Shown here piece by piece: positions 8,557 through 17,043 of a stretch of 64,000 nt of DNA. The stretch spans positions 1-64,000 of the forward strand of contig CALWGC010000023.1 in the NCBI GenBank assembly GCA_944378105.1, read 5' to 3'. The notes below the pieces were generated by a model. It had not been told where the DNA came from. It did no database searches and saw nothing but the letters and a program-made list of their open reading frames with translations. Source of the stretch: an uncultured Clostridia bacterium (GTDB taxonomy: Bacteria > Bacillota > Clostridia > Lachnospirales > Anaerotignaceae). Numbering within the stretch: position 1 is the stretch's first letter; every line of letters starts with the position of its first letter. Made by a program: the position numbers and the translations under genes.

Positions 8557-10179
8557 TTGATTGATATTCTTTTGGTGGCATCTTTAGCCATTTTTGCCTG
8601 TGCCTTTACCAATCGCATCTCTGATAAAGTGGGGCTACCGGCCCTTTTGGTATTTATCCTGCTTGGGATGCTGTTTGGAGAAGACGGGGCGCTGCAAATC
8701 CCCTTTGAAGATTATGGCTTTGCAGAAAGCGCCTGCTCCATTGGTCTCATTTTTATCATGTTTTTTGGTGGTTTTGGCACCAAATGGCCCCAGGCCCGTT
8801 CCGTTGCCGTCAAGGCCATCTCGCTCTCCACCCTTGGGGTGCTATTGACCACTCTTTTTACTGCCTTTTTCTGCCGTATTTTGCTCCATTTCTCTGTGCT
8901 GGAAAGTTTGTTGATGGGCGCCGTATTAAGCTCCACCGACGCCGCCAGCGTCTTTAGCGTTCTCCGTAGCAAACAACTGAATTTAAAAGACAATACTGCC
9001 TCTTTGCTGGAGGTGGAAAGCGGAAGCAATGACCCCTTTGCCTATATGCTGACGGTGCTGATTTTAACCATGATGGCAGGCAGTGTCACCGTGGGGGAAA
9101 TGGGGATTTTGTTTTTCCAACAGATGGTCTTTGGCCTTGGCGTTGGTGCTTTGGTAGGCTTTCTTGCTTTGGGCGCCCTCAAACATTATGAATTTTCCAA
9201 CAGTGGCTTACAGATGGCCTTTGTCATTGGCGTGGCCGTTTTCAGCTATGCCTTTTCCTCGTTTTTGGGCGGAAACGGCTATCTATCCACCTATCTTTGC
9301 GGGATTTTATTGGGCAACAACGATTTCAAAGACCGGATTCCTTTGATCCACTTTTTTAACGGCATCACGGGACTGATGCAGATGATGATTTTCTTTTTGC
9401 TGGGGCTTTTGGCCTCGCCTTCGGCCTTTGAGGCCGTGTTATTGCCGGCCCTTGTCATCTTTTTGATTTTGACCTTTTTGGCCAGACCTTTGGCCGTATG
9501 GTTGCTTCTAACGCCGCAACACGCCTCCCTTCCCCAGCAAGGCGTCATCAACTGGTGCGGCCTGCGGGGGGCTGCCTCCATTGTGTTTGCCATTATGGCA
9601 ACGTTGGGCGAAATCCGTCCCCAAAGCGATGTGTTTCACATCACGTTTTTGGTGGTGCTTTTTTCCATTTCCCTGCAAGGCAGTTTGCTGCCTTTGATTT
9701 CCAAAAAACTGCATATGATTGATAACAGCCAAAACGTACTGACCACCTTTACCGACTATGTGGACGAAGAAGATGTGCAGTTTATGAAATTTGCCATCAC
9801 CAAAGGCCATCCTTGGCTGGGGCAATCCATCAGCGTCCTGCCTTTGCCGCCCAGAACCTTGGCGGCCGTCATCATCCGAGACGGGCAAAACATCCCGCCG
9901 GACGGAAATACCGTTTTGCAGGAAGGAGATACCCTGGTGCTGACGGCGCCCAATGTGGAAGACAATACGTTTTTGACGCTGCGAGAGCTGCCCATATTGC
10001 CGGGCAACCGCTGGATTGGAAAAACCTTGCAGCAATACGGCAAAAAACATGCCTCCCTGGTCATCATCATTCGCCGTAACGGCGAAAACATCATTCCCAA
10101 TGGGCAAACCGTCATTGAGGAAAACGATGTGCTGGTGATGAATACGGGCCGAAAAGTAAAAAAAGAAACCATGTCATAA
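8557..10179 (+). CDS. K+/H+ (CPA1) antiporter with two TrkA-C domains
   Basis: A 540-residue integral membrane cation/proton antiporter of the NhaP2/CvrA type. About twelve hydrophobic segments span residues 1-385. They include GAVLSSTDAASVFSVL and ESGSNDPFAYMLT, where the conserved Asp residues that carry ions in CPA exchangers sit. The cytoplasmic C-terminus carries two RCK_C/TrkA-C repeats, at about 410-465 (ILRDGQ-like, PPDGNTVLQEGDTLVL) and 475-535 (IIPNGQTVIEENDVLVM), which usually bind a regulatory nucleotide. Translation starts at TTG (8557), nine bases after AAAGGAGG. Probable role is K+ or Na+ extrusion and pH or osmotic balance; the ion is inferred from the family. Confidence 0.93.
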   Translation: MIDILLVASLAIFACAFTNRISDKVGLPALLVFILLGMLFGEDGALQIPFEDYGFAESACSIGLIFIMFFGGFGTKWPQARSVAVKAISLSTLGVLLTTLFTAFFCRILLHFSVLESLLMGAVLSSTDAASVFSVLRSKQLNLKDNTASLLEVESGSNDPFAYMLTVLILTMMAGSVTVGEMGILFFQQMVFGLGVGALVGFLALGALKHYEFSNSGLQMAFVIGVAVFSYAFSSFLGGNGYLSTYLCGILLGNNDFKDRIPLIHFFNGITGLMQMMIFFLLGLLASPSAFEAVLLPALVIFLILTFLARPLAVWLLLTPQHASLPQQGVINWCGLRGAASIVFAIMATLGEIRPQSDVFHITFLVVLFSISLQGSLLPLISKKLHMIDNSQNVLTTFTDYVDEEDVQFMKFAITKGHPWLGQSISVLPLPPRTLAAVIIRDGQNIPPDGNTVLQEGDTLVLTAPNVEDNTFLTLRELPILPGNRWIGKTLQQYGKKHASLVIIIRRNGENIIPNGQTVIEENDVLVMNTGRKVKKETMS

Positions 10180-10183
10180 AAAG

Positions 10184-10208
10184 AAAACGTCCTACCGGGC
10201 GTTTTTTT
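10184..10208 (+). terminator. Terminator after the antiporter gene
   Basis: AAAACGTCC-TACC-GGGCGTTTT followed by a T run, a few bases after the stop. Confidence 0.85.
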
Positions 10209-10296
10209 CTTTCCAGAAACCCTCTTCCCTACAAAGTAGTCCAATGATATAATAAAATTGTACCTGTTTCTTATTTTGATAAAAGGAGGAAAAGCT

Positions 10297-11595
10297 ATGG
10301 CCAACTATCAGTTTCGCTATGGAGACGGGACCATCCAATTTGACTACCCCGAAGAAGAGGTACTCCGCGTCCTAGAACCAAACCAAGTGGATATCCCTTT
10401 GCGCCAAGAAGACGAGATCATCCGGGATGCCATCGAACACCCCATTGGTTCTCCAAAACTGGAAGAAATCGTCACAGCCGGGCAAACAGTGTGTATTGTG
10501 GTGCCAGATGTGACGCGCCTTTGGTCCAGGCCCGCTGCCATTTGCCGGGTGCTGGTGGAAAAACTGAACAAAATCGGTGTGCCGGATGAAAACATCTTAT
10601 TCATTGCCGCCGTAGGCACCCACCGCCTGCAAGAAGAGGAAGATTTTATCCAGCTCATTGGCGAAGATCTTTACAAACGCATCAAAATTGAAAACCATCT
10701 TTGTGACGGCGATGTGGTGGAAACCGGCGTTTCGTCCTATGGAAACGTGATGCAAGTCAACGCCCATGCCATGGCCTGCGACCATCGGATTTTGGTTGGC
10801 GGCGTGGTGTTCCATTTTCTGGCCGGCTTTGGCGGCGGCAGAAAAACCGTTTTGCCTGGCATCTCCAGCCGTTCCACCATCAATTTCAACCATAAAATGT
10901 ATTTCAAACCAGGCCCCGCCGGTAGCGGTGCCGTGGAAACTTGCGCCTGCGGCATTTTTAATGACACCAACCCCCTTCACGCCGATATGAACGAAGCGGC
11001 CAAGTTTGCCAATATTTCCTTTATCGTCAATTCCGTCGTGGACAGCAACCAAAAAATTGCCGCCTGCTTTGCCGGGGACATTTTCAAAGCCCACGAAGCG
11101 GCTGCCGCTTTGGTCAAAGAAATGGACGGGGTGAAAATCGACCAACGGGCCGATTTGGTCATTGCCTCTGCCTGCGGCTATCCCAAAGACATCAATTTCT
11201 ATCAGGCCGTCAAACCGGTCTTTAACGCCATCGGCGCCATCAAGCCAAAAGAAGGGGTTTTGATTTTGGTATCGGAGTGCCGGGAAGGCTTTGGCAATCC
11301 CGATACGGAAAAGTTTGCCTTCGAGTTTGACAACATGCTGGATCGAGAAATTTATTTACGGGAAAATTATGGCATTGGCCGTTTTACCGGGTTTCGGCTC
11401 TTTGAAGTGGCCACAAAAGTCCATTTTATCCTGGTTTCCAGCATGGCACCGGAGATGTTTGCAAAAACGGACATCCACACGGCTCCTACGGTGGAAGAAG
11501 CCGTTCTGCTGGCAAAAAAACTAACGGGAAAAGAGCATCTTTCCACCTACATCATGCCTTATGCCGCAAACACCATGGCGAGCCAAGACTTATAA
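10297..11595 (+). CDS. LarA-family nickel-dependent lactate racemase-like protein
   Basis: A 432-residue LarA-family protein. In characterised LarA a nickel-pincer cofactor is attached to a lysine; here the equivalent stretch reads VVFHFLAGFGGGRKTVLPG (about residues 173-191), with His and Lys in place. AAVGTHR (about 108-114) supplies another conserved His. The family includes lactate racemase and racemases or epimerases of other 2-hydroxyacids, so the substrate is open. No larB, larC or larE cofactor genes are in the window, so the cofactor must come from elsewhere. Start at ATG after AAAAGGAGGAAA. The preceding region has TATAAT at about 10250 with a poor -35. It ends in a shared bidirectional terminator. 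Confidence 0.9.
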   Translation: MANYQFRYGDGTIQFDYPEEEVLRVLEPNQVDIPLRQEDEIIRDAIEHPIGSPKLEEIVTAGQTVCIVVPDVTRLWSRPAAICRVLVEKLNKIGVPDENILFIAAVGTHRLQEEEDFIQLIGEDLYKRIKIENHLCDGDVVETGVSSYGNVMQVNAHAMACDHRILVGGVVFHFLAGFGGGRKTVLPGISSRSTINFNHKMYFKPGPAGSGAVETCACGIFNDTNPLHADMNEAAKFANISFIVNSVVDSNQKIAACFAGDIFKAHEAAAALVKEMDGVKIDQRADLVIASACGYPKDINFYQAVKPVFNAIGAIKPKEGVLILVSECREGFGNPDTEKFAFEFDNMLDREIYLRENYGIGRFTGFRLFEVATKVHFILVSSMAPEMFAKTDIHTAPTVEEAVLLAKKLTGKEHLSTYIMPYAANTMASQDL

Positions 11596-11618
11596 CGTGA
11601 TGATTGGATCTTACATCA

Positions 11619-11653
11619 AAAAGCGCTTCCGTGTGAAACACGGAAGCGCTTTT
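11619..11653. terminator. Bidirectional terminator between the larA-like and isocitrate dehydrogenase genes
   Basis: Perfect 15-bp stem AAAAGCGCTTCCGTG with a TGAAA loop, flanked by A and T runs. It serves the two convergent genes. Confidence 0.92.
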
Positions 11654-11659
11654 CTTTTC

Positions 11660-12820
11660 TTAAAGTTGTTGGATGGTTTCGATGATATAATCGGTCAGTT
11701 GGGCATTGGTTGCGCCATCTGGGCGGCCTGTGGTGACCACTTTCCGTTCTGTCAAGGTGCAGATATCCAAGGCTTTTTCCAGTTTATTGGCTGCCTCCTG
11801 GGCGCCGATATGGCTTAAGAGCAGCACAACGGCCCGCATGATACTGCAAGGGTCGGCATACTGGGCTCTTCCTTCGGCCACCATACGAGGTGCAGAGCCG
11901 TGGATGGCTTCAAACATGGCATATTTATGGCCGATGTTGCTGCTGCCGGCGGTACCGACACCACCTTGGAATTCGGCGGCTTCGTCGGTGATGATATCGC
12001 CATAGAGGTTTGGCAGCACCATCACCTGGAATTCTTTGCGGCGGTTTTCGTCGATGAGTTTAGCCGTCATGATATCAATATACCAATCGTCGGCTTTGAT
12101 GTTAGGATATTCTTTGGCAATTTCATAGAATACTTCCAAAAATTTGCCGTCGGTGGTTTTGATGATATTGGCTTTGGTGACGGCGGTCACGCGGGTTTTG
12201 CCGTTCTTTCTGGCATATTCAAAGGCGGCGCGGATGATGCGTTCGGTGCCTTCCTGGGTCACGACGGTAAAGTCGATATTCAAATCATCGCCCACGGAGA
12301 AGCCTTTGCTGCCCAAGGTATAGGCCCCTTCGGTGTTTTCCCGGAAGAAGGTCCAATCGATGCCTTGTTCTGGCACCCGTACCGGACGCACATTGGCAAA
12401 GAGGTCCAGTTCTTTTCTCATTTTCACATTGGCGCTTTCGATGTTTGGCCAAGGATCGCCTTTTCTTGGGGTGGTGGTAGGGCCTTTTAAGATGACATGG
12501 CATTGTTTCAGTTGATCCAGCACGTCGTCTGGGATGGCCTGGTTGGCGGCCACCCGGTTTTCGATGGTCAAGCCGTCAATGTCCCGAAACTCCACTTTGC
12601 CTTCGGCCACCCAATCGGCTAACAACGCTTCCATCACCCGTTTGCCCTGGGCCGTGATGGCTGGGCCAATGCCATCGCCACCGGCGATACCGATGATGAT
12701 GGGACGAAGGGAAGCAAAGTCCAAATCTTCTTTATTGGCATTCATGGCTTCCACCCGTTTTAACTGTTCTTCCAACAGTTTTCCAAACTGTTCTTTTGCC
12801 TGTGCAATATCTAATTTCAA
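11660..12820 (-). CDS. Isocitrate/isopropylmalate-family dehydrogenase, probably isocitrate dehydrogenase
   Basis: Likely oxidises isocitrate to 2-oxoglutarate. The 386-residue protein shows GDGIGPAI, RENTEGAYTLGS, KANIIKTTDGKF, the metal-binding NLYGDIITDEAAE and the cofactor loop FEAIHGSAPRM. An N-terminal extension of about 36 residues precedes the first strand (IIIGIAGGDGIG). Translation starts at TTG (12820) with GGAGG 11 bases upstream. It is the third gene of an operon with a Re-citrate-synthase-like gene and luxS, which favours isocitrate over isopropylmalate. Cofactor preference is not decided here. No aconitase is in the window. Confidence 0.88.
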   Translation of the reverse strand: MKLDIAQAKEQFGKLLEEQLKRVEAMNANKEDLDFASLRPIIIGIAGGDGIGPAITAQGKRVMEALLADWVAEGKVEFRDIDGLTIENRVAANQAIPDDVLDQLKQCHVILKGPTTTPRKGDPWPNIESANVKMRKELDLFANVRPVRVPEQGIDWTFFRENTEGAYTLGSKGFSVGDDLNIDFTVVTQEGTERIIRAAFEYARKNGKTRVTAVTKANIIKTTDGKFLEVFYEIAKEYPNIKADDWYIDIMTAKLIDENRRKEFQVMVLPNLYGDIITDEAAEFQGGVGTAGSSNIGHKYAMFEAIHGSAPRMVAEGRAQYADPCSIMRAVVLLLSHIGAQEAANKLEKALDICTLTERKVVTTGRPDGATNAQLTDYIIETIQQL

Positions 12821-12836
12821 CGTCGATTACGCCTCC

Positions 12837-13352
12837 TTATTTCTCTTCCAGATAAACATACGAATCAAACTGGCCTCTTTGGCAGATGCCATCCACCATG
12901 GCCGCCAAATCGTCCATGGCCGGCTTTAAGGCATCCATATCGGTCAAAGAAAGATAATACCCACACTGCAGGGCATTTTTTGCCGGTACTTCTTTCATTT
13001 GTTTTAACTCCGTCATGGCCTCTTGCAAAATCTGCGAAAGAATGGGATAGATTTCTTCTTTTCTGGTGTCCAAGAAATTGACCACCAGATAAAACCCGGT
13101 TTGGCAGCCCATGGGGCCAAAATAGGCCACCGATTCCTTTTTGCGCTCGGCGCAAACATCCCGCACCGCCGTGGCAAAGCAATGCTCCATGGTGTGGAGG
13201 GTTTCGTTTGGCAAAATGGGTTCCTGATAAGGTTTTCTCATCCGAATATCCAGCGTCACCGTATCCACTTGGCCCAGGTGGTCTATTTTAGAAAGATAAA
13301 TGCCCCGGTCCAATTTGGAATGGTCTACTTGAAAGGATACACTGTCTTTCAT
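12837..13352 (-). CDS. luxS: S-ribosylhomocysteine lyase LuxS
   Basis: Cleaves S-ribosylhomocysteine to homocysteine and the autoinducer-2 precursor DPD in the activated methyl cycle. The 171-residue protein has the LuxS hallmarks: SFQVDHSKL near the start, the metal-binding HTMEH motif (about residues 53-57), and GPMGCQTGFYL (about 80-90) with the catalytic/metal Cys. It is somewhat divergent between these motifs. The start codon overlaps the stop of the upstream citrate-synthase-like gene by four bases (ATGA), and the stop is 16 bases before the dehydrogenase start, so it sits in the middle of a carbon-metabolism operon. No pfs (mtnN) gene is visible in the window. Confidence 0.92.
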   Translation of the reverse strand: MKDSVSFQVDHSKLDRGIYLSKIDHLGQVDTVTLDIRMRKPYQEPILPNETLHTMEHCFATAVRDVCAERKKESVAYFGPMGCQTGFYLVVNFLDTRKEEIYPILSQILQEAMTELKQMKEVPAKNALQCGYYLSLTDMDALKPAMDDLAAMVDGICQRGQFDSYVYLEEK

Positions 13353-14737
13353 GCTTCTGCCTTCTTTCCTTCATCCAATTCTTTTTTCGTCTGCAAGGTC
13401 AGTGCTTCCAATTCTTCATCGGTAATCATGGTCACACGGCCTTGGTTATACTGTTCATTGACCCATTGATAGATGATTTCCACCAATTCGTCGGTCTTTT
13501 TCACGGCTTCTTCCCCATCCAGATGGAAATGGGTATTGATCCAGTGGGCAATGCCGGAAGTACCAGAGGTATTGGAGATGGCAATTTTCACCGGACGGTT
13601 CAAGAGTTTATCGGTATTGAAAATATTATAGATTTCTTCGTTTTTCAACAAACCATCGGCATGGATACCGGCGCGGGTGACGTTGAAGTTTTTCCCCACA
13701 AACGGCGTCATAGGCGGGATGGGGTAATGGAGTTCTTTTTCAAAATATTCGGCAATTTCTGTGATGACCGTCGTATCCATACCATCCAGGGTACCTCTCA
13801 ACTGGGCATATTCAATGACCATGGCTTCCAGCGGCGTATTGCCGGTGCGTTCGCCAATCCCCAAAAGGGCACAGTTCACGCTGCAAGCACCATAGAGCCA
13901 AGCATAAGAAGCATTATTGACGGCGCGATAAAAATCGTTATGTCCATGCCATTCCAGCCATTCGCTGGGCACACCGGCGTGGTTCACCAAACCATAGATG
14001 ATGCCTTCTACGCTGCGGGGCAGCACGGCACCGGGATAAGTGACGCCATAGCCCATGGTGTCGCAGGCGCGGATTTTTACCGGCACGCCGGTTTCGCGGC
14101 TTAATTCCATCAAGGCCGTGGCAAACGGCACCACAAAGCCATAGAAATCTGCCCGGGTGATGTCTTCAAAATGGCAACGAGGAATGACACCCGTTTCGAT
14201 ACATTCCCGCACCACAGCCAAATAATGGTCTACGGCCTGATGACGGGTCATATGCATTTTATGGAAAATATGATAATCGGAGCAGCTGACAAGAATCCCC
14301 GTTTCTTTCAAACCAATTTCTTTGACCAATTGGAAGTCTTTTTTGGAAGCCCGAATCCAGCTGGTGATTTCCGGAAATTCATAGCCTTTTTCCAAGCATT
14401 TATAAACGGCTTCCTGATCTTTTTTCGTATAGAGGAAAAACTCGCTCATACGAACGATGCCCTTTGGCCCGGAAAGGCGATGTAATAAATCAAAAATATG
14501 GGTCATCTGTTCCACGGTGTAAGGCTGACGAGACTGTTGTCCGTCGCGGAACGTGGTGTCGGTGATCCAAAATTCCGATGGCACTTCCATGGGTACAATG
14601 CGGCGGTTGAAGACTACTTTTGGTATTTCATCATATTGAAAATAATCCCGATATAAATTTGGTTTTTTTACGGCAACCAAGGGGTAGTTTTGTTCCGTAC
14701 TTTCCAGCAGGTTGGTTTTCTTATTAAATTGATACAT
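13349..14737 (-). CDS. Re-citrate synthase-like / homocitrate synthase-family enzyme
   Basis: A 462-residue DRE-TIM (HMGL-like) metallolyase-fold synthase. Visible motifs are ITDTTFRDGQQSRQPY (about residues 57-72), the metal ligands HGHNDFYRAVNNA and the GERTGNTPLEA helix. The LeuA-type C-terminal regulatory domain is absent. Some strict anaerobes, such as Clostridium kluyveri, make citrate with a Re-face synthase of this family instead of a GltA-type enzyme. Co-transcription with isocitrate dehydrogenase makes that assignment likely, the pair feeding 2-oxoglutarate to glutamate. Homocitrate or isopropylmalate synthase are alternatives. The start is set by GAGGAGGGA upstream of ATG at 14737. 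Confidence 0.8.
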   Translation of the reverse strand: MYQFNKKTNLLESTEQNYPLVAVKKPNLYRDYFQYDEIPKVVFNRRIVPMEVPSEFWITDTTFRDGQQSRQPYTVEQMTHIFDLLHRLSGPKGIVRMSEFFLYTKKDQEAVYKCLEKGYEFPEITSWIRASKKDFQLVKEIGLKETGILVSCSDYHIFHKMHMTRHQAVDHYLAVVRECIETGVIPRCHFEDITRADFYGFVVPFATALMELSRETGVPVKIRACDTMGYGVTYPGAVLPRSVEGIIYGLVNHAGVPSEWLEWHGHNDFYRAVNNASYAWLYGACSVNCALLGIGERTGNTPLEAMVIEYAQLRGTLDGMDTTVITEIAEYFEKELHYPIPPMTPFVGKNFNVTRAGIHADGLLKNEEIYNIFNTDKLLNRPVKIAISNTSGTSGIAHWINTHFHLDGEEAVKKTDELVEIIYQWVNEQYNQGRVTMITDEELEALTLQTKKELDEGKKAEA

Positions 14738-14802
14738 GGCATTCCCTCCTCTTTCTTGCCTCTCATAAACGACAGTGACGAAAAACAAAAACCAATACGG
14801 GA

Positions 14803-14830
14803 ATAAAAAAACGGCCAGAACCGGCCGCTT
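14803..14830 (-). terminator. Terminator-like hairpin inside the citrate synthase leader (possible attenuator)
   Basis: On the minus strand AAGCGGCC-GGTTCT-GGCCGTTT followed by seven Ts lies between the promoter and the start codon, about 65-95 bases upstream of the ATG. Confidence 0.7.
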
Positions 14831-14901
14831 CTGTTCCAACAGTGGTTGATTGCATTGCGATCGTATAAGAAAATGCACTTCATTCTTATTTATTGTTCTA
14901 T

Positions 14902-14929
14902 TTTATACGAAAAGAAGCAAGAAAGTCAA
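14902..14929 (-). promoter_or_regulatory. Promoter of the citrate synthase-luxS-dehydrogenase operon
   Basis: TTGACT, 16 bases, TATAAA on the minus strand. The predicted leader is about 160 bases long. Confidence 0.75.
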
Positions 14930-15063
14930 TCTTACAGAAAAAGTTTGGCAAATACCATAAAAAACAACAATGGACAAATGTACACTACGAAAATATGCAC
15001 AAAATATCATAAATTAAATTTATAATACATATAATTGAACAACCCAAAAAGGAAGTGACCCAC

Positions 15064-15207
15064 ATGACCAGCCAAAACCGGCGGCCTCTGCCCGAAATGT
15101 TTTTACCTATTTTAGAGGAAGAAAAACAACCGGAAACAAAACCAACGCAAAATTGGATGCCTTTGTTTTATGTCCTTTGTTTTTGTATGCTGCAAAAGGG
15201 AAATTAA
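15064..15207 (+). CDS. Small orphan protein, 47 residues
   Basis: Not recognised. An ATG preceded by AAGGAAG (eight bases) opens a 47-codon frame. The first half is hydrophilic and proline/charge rich (MTSQNRRPLPEM, LEEEKQPETKPTQN). The C-terminal 17 residues (WMPLFYVLCFCMLQKGN) form a short hydrophobic segment with two cysteines, long enough to dip into or partly cross a membrane. The gene is isolated: AT-rich DNA with two TATAAT-like boxes at about 15020-15045 precedes it, and a dedicated terminator begins seven bases after the stop. The complete set of expression signals makes it likely to be real; the function is unknown. Confidence 0.6.
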   Translation: MTSQNRRPLPEMFLPILEEEKQPETKPTQNWMPLFYVLCFCMLQKGN

Positions 15208-15213
15208 AAAAAG

Positions 15214-15247
15214 ACTCTATCATTCTTTTGGGGTGATAGAGTTTTTT
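15214..15247 (+). terminator. Terminator of the 47-residue gene
   Basis: ACTCTATCA / TGATAGAGT, 9 bp with an 11-base loop, then five Ts. Confidence 0.88.
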
Positions 15248-15307
15248 CTATTTTTTTCTTTCTTCTTTTGTGGTTTTCTGCTAGGATAAGCAAAAGGAGG
15301 TTTTCGT

Positions 15308-15937
15308 ATGACCATCACCCAACAACTGACCCCAGAAGATTTCCAGGCCATGGCCAAACTGGAACAACAATATTACCCCGCCGATTATATCACACCACCG
15401 GAAGAATGCTATCGCTGGTATCTACGGTTTGCCCCTTCGGTGTTTTGCGCCAAAGACGAAGGCAAGGTGGTAGGGTTTCTCAATTTATTTCCCATTGACC
15501 AAACCATGCGAGACGCTTTGTTGGATGGCATCTATAACGACGCCGATTTTCAAGCCAAAGATATTGTTTTGCCTCAGCCAAACCAAACGCTACACCTGTT
15601 TCTTTCCTGCGCGGCTGTGGACCCGGCCTACCGAAATCGCCCGGTCATGGAAGCATTATTGCAAGCCTATTTTCTTTATTATCAAGAGTTGATGCAAACG
15701 CTGCCTTGCCAGGTGGAAGATGTCCTTTGCGACACCGTGACACCAGAAGGCGCCCACTTGGCTCGCCGTCTTGGTCTTTCTCCCTTTGTCTCTTCCAACC
15801 ATCAGTCCCAAGTATTTTTGCCTCTGGCCCCTGCTTTTTTTTTGCCCTCGAACAAGAACTTGCCAGACGAAAGGCCAAACGACAAAAAGAATAAACCACA
15901 GACAAAACAAAAGACCTATCTGCTTTCCCATTCGTAA
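15308..15937 (+). CDS. GNAT-like acetyltransferase, possibly frameshifted at its C-terminus
   Basis: A 209-residue frame with a GNAT-like layout: MTITQQLTPEDFQAMAKLEQ, VVGFLNLFPI (strand 4), LFLSCAAVDPAYRNRPVMEALL (acetyl-CoA-loop position), and EGAHLARRLGLSPFVSSNHQ (C-terminal strand). The substrate is unknown. The start is ATG after AAAGGAGG. After PLAPAFF the frame crosses a run of nine Ts (15835-15843) and ends in a low-complexity Lys/Asn/Gln tail whose stop lies inside a hairpin. One extra T would instead give ALEQELARRKAKRQKE and a stop at 15894, a more natural helical end. The C-terminus is therefore doubtful: sequencing error, slippage or true frameshift. Confidence 0.75.
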   Translation: MTITQQLTPEDFQAMAKLEQQYYPADYITPPEECYRWYLRFAPSVFCAKDEGKVVGFLNLFPIDQTMRDALLDGIYNDADFQAKDIVLPQPNQTLHLFLSCAAVDPAYRNRPVMEALLQAYFLYYQELMQTLPCQVEDVLCDTVTPEGAHLARRLGLSPFVSSNHQSQVFLPLAPAFFLPSNKNLPDERPNDKKNKPQTKQKTYLLSHS

Positions 15938-15947
15938 AACAGATAGG
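15905..15947 (-). terminator. Hairpin terminator, better placed for minus-strand transcripts
   Basis: CCTATCTG / CAGATAGG (8 bp, 17-base loop). The minus-strand exit is TCTTTTGTTTTG; the plus-strand exit is only CCTTTA. It would end a transcript from the promoter at 17044-17072 and may also stop acetyltransferase transcripts weakly. Confidence 0.6.
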
Positions 15948-17043
15948 CCTTTAAAACATTTCTGGTTCTAACACGTTCTTTTCTCCTTTATTTTTTGACT
16001 GTTCAACTATTTTTTCTCAGTCGATCAAATGTTTTTCTTTATTCAGTTGTATTTGCTTTGATTTTGAAAACATTTTTTCCATTCAGATTTCTTACTCTTT
16101 GCACCAAGTGACTTTTGGATGCCGATCTTTTTTTTGTTTCAAAATCAATGTTTGTAAAAAGTTTCAAAGTACATTGGACCCTAAGCCTCCATAAAAGTGA
16201 AACAAATTTTCTTTTTGATCTGTTTTCCTATTACAAAAACTTTTTTGATTGTCGCACAGTCCGCTTTTTCTTTGAATCTTTGTTTCAAAAAGCGATTTGG
16301 ATTTTAGATGGATTGTTTTTCTTCTTTTCTTTTTTCTTTTTTATCTCTTCTAAATTCCTGTATTTGCTTTTTGATGATTTGAACCTTTTTTTGAACCAAA
16401 GAAGGATATTTTTTTTGGAAAAGTTGGCTTCTTTTCCTTTGTTTGAAGGATTTTTTATACCAAAAACCTTTTTGTTTTTTCTTTTTTTGGAAGAAAAAAT
16501 CTCGTTTTGGTATCACTTCTGGCAGCTTTTTCTACTTTGCATAACAAAGGGGTTTTTGCCTACAACAACATTCCATTTTGGTATGTTTCCTGCGGCAGAT
16601 GCAAAATAGAAACATCTACTGCAATGGTTGACTTCTGACATCTTTTTTGGTCAATGCATTTGGTTCTTCTGGTTACAAAGGTTTTGGTTTTGTTTCGTTT
16701 TTTTGTTGACAACGATTTTTGTTGTTTTTGAAAAAGCGATTCATTTCCAACGTTTTGTAACTGATACTTGTTGCCTTTTTTGTTTTTTTGTTGCTGGTGT
16801 TACTTCGATCATTTTCTCACACTACATTCTTGTTTTAGCGGTTTCCCCCTTTTGGTTTAAATAACCGGCCATTATTTAAACGATTTATTTTAAAAAAAGT
16901 ACTTTCAAATCAGAGGAGAAACAAAATCTTCAAAATAGAGAGTTGGTTTCAATTTCTCGATTTTTATTTCTCAAAGGACTCTGCATATTTGGTTTCGAGA
17001 AAGGATTTTGTTTGTCTGATTTGTTTTCCTTTTTCTTGACTTC
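15948..17043 (-). other. A-rich 1.1-kb region downstream of a strong minus-strand promoter; no convincing gene
   Basis: The region is markedly AT-richer than its surroundings and strongly A-biased on the minus strand. All three minus frames are Lys/Asn/Gln rich and broken by stops; the longest open stretch is about 75 codons near 16300-16520 and lacks a ribosome-binding site. Near the left end AAAGGAGAAAAGAAC precedes GTG and a seven-codon frame (MLEPEMF) that ends at the terminator. A long plus frame (16115-16609) is mostly Phe/Leu and has no ribosome-binding site. The region may be a decayed gene, a noncoding RNA or spacer DNA; I cannot decide. Confidence 0.5.

Noticed and set aside
14668-14883. 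Leader peptide for attenuation of the citrate synthase operon
   Set aside because: The frame starting near the promoter does not close before the gene and has no run of regulatory codons or clear ribosome-binding site.
16115-16609. A 164-codon plus-strand frame in the A/T-rich region
   Set aside because: Mostly Phe, Leu and Ile from T-rich DNA, no ribosome-binding site, no family pattern.
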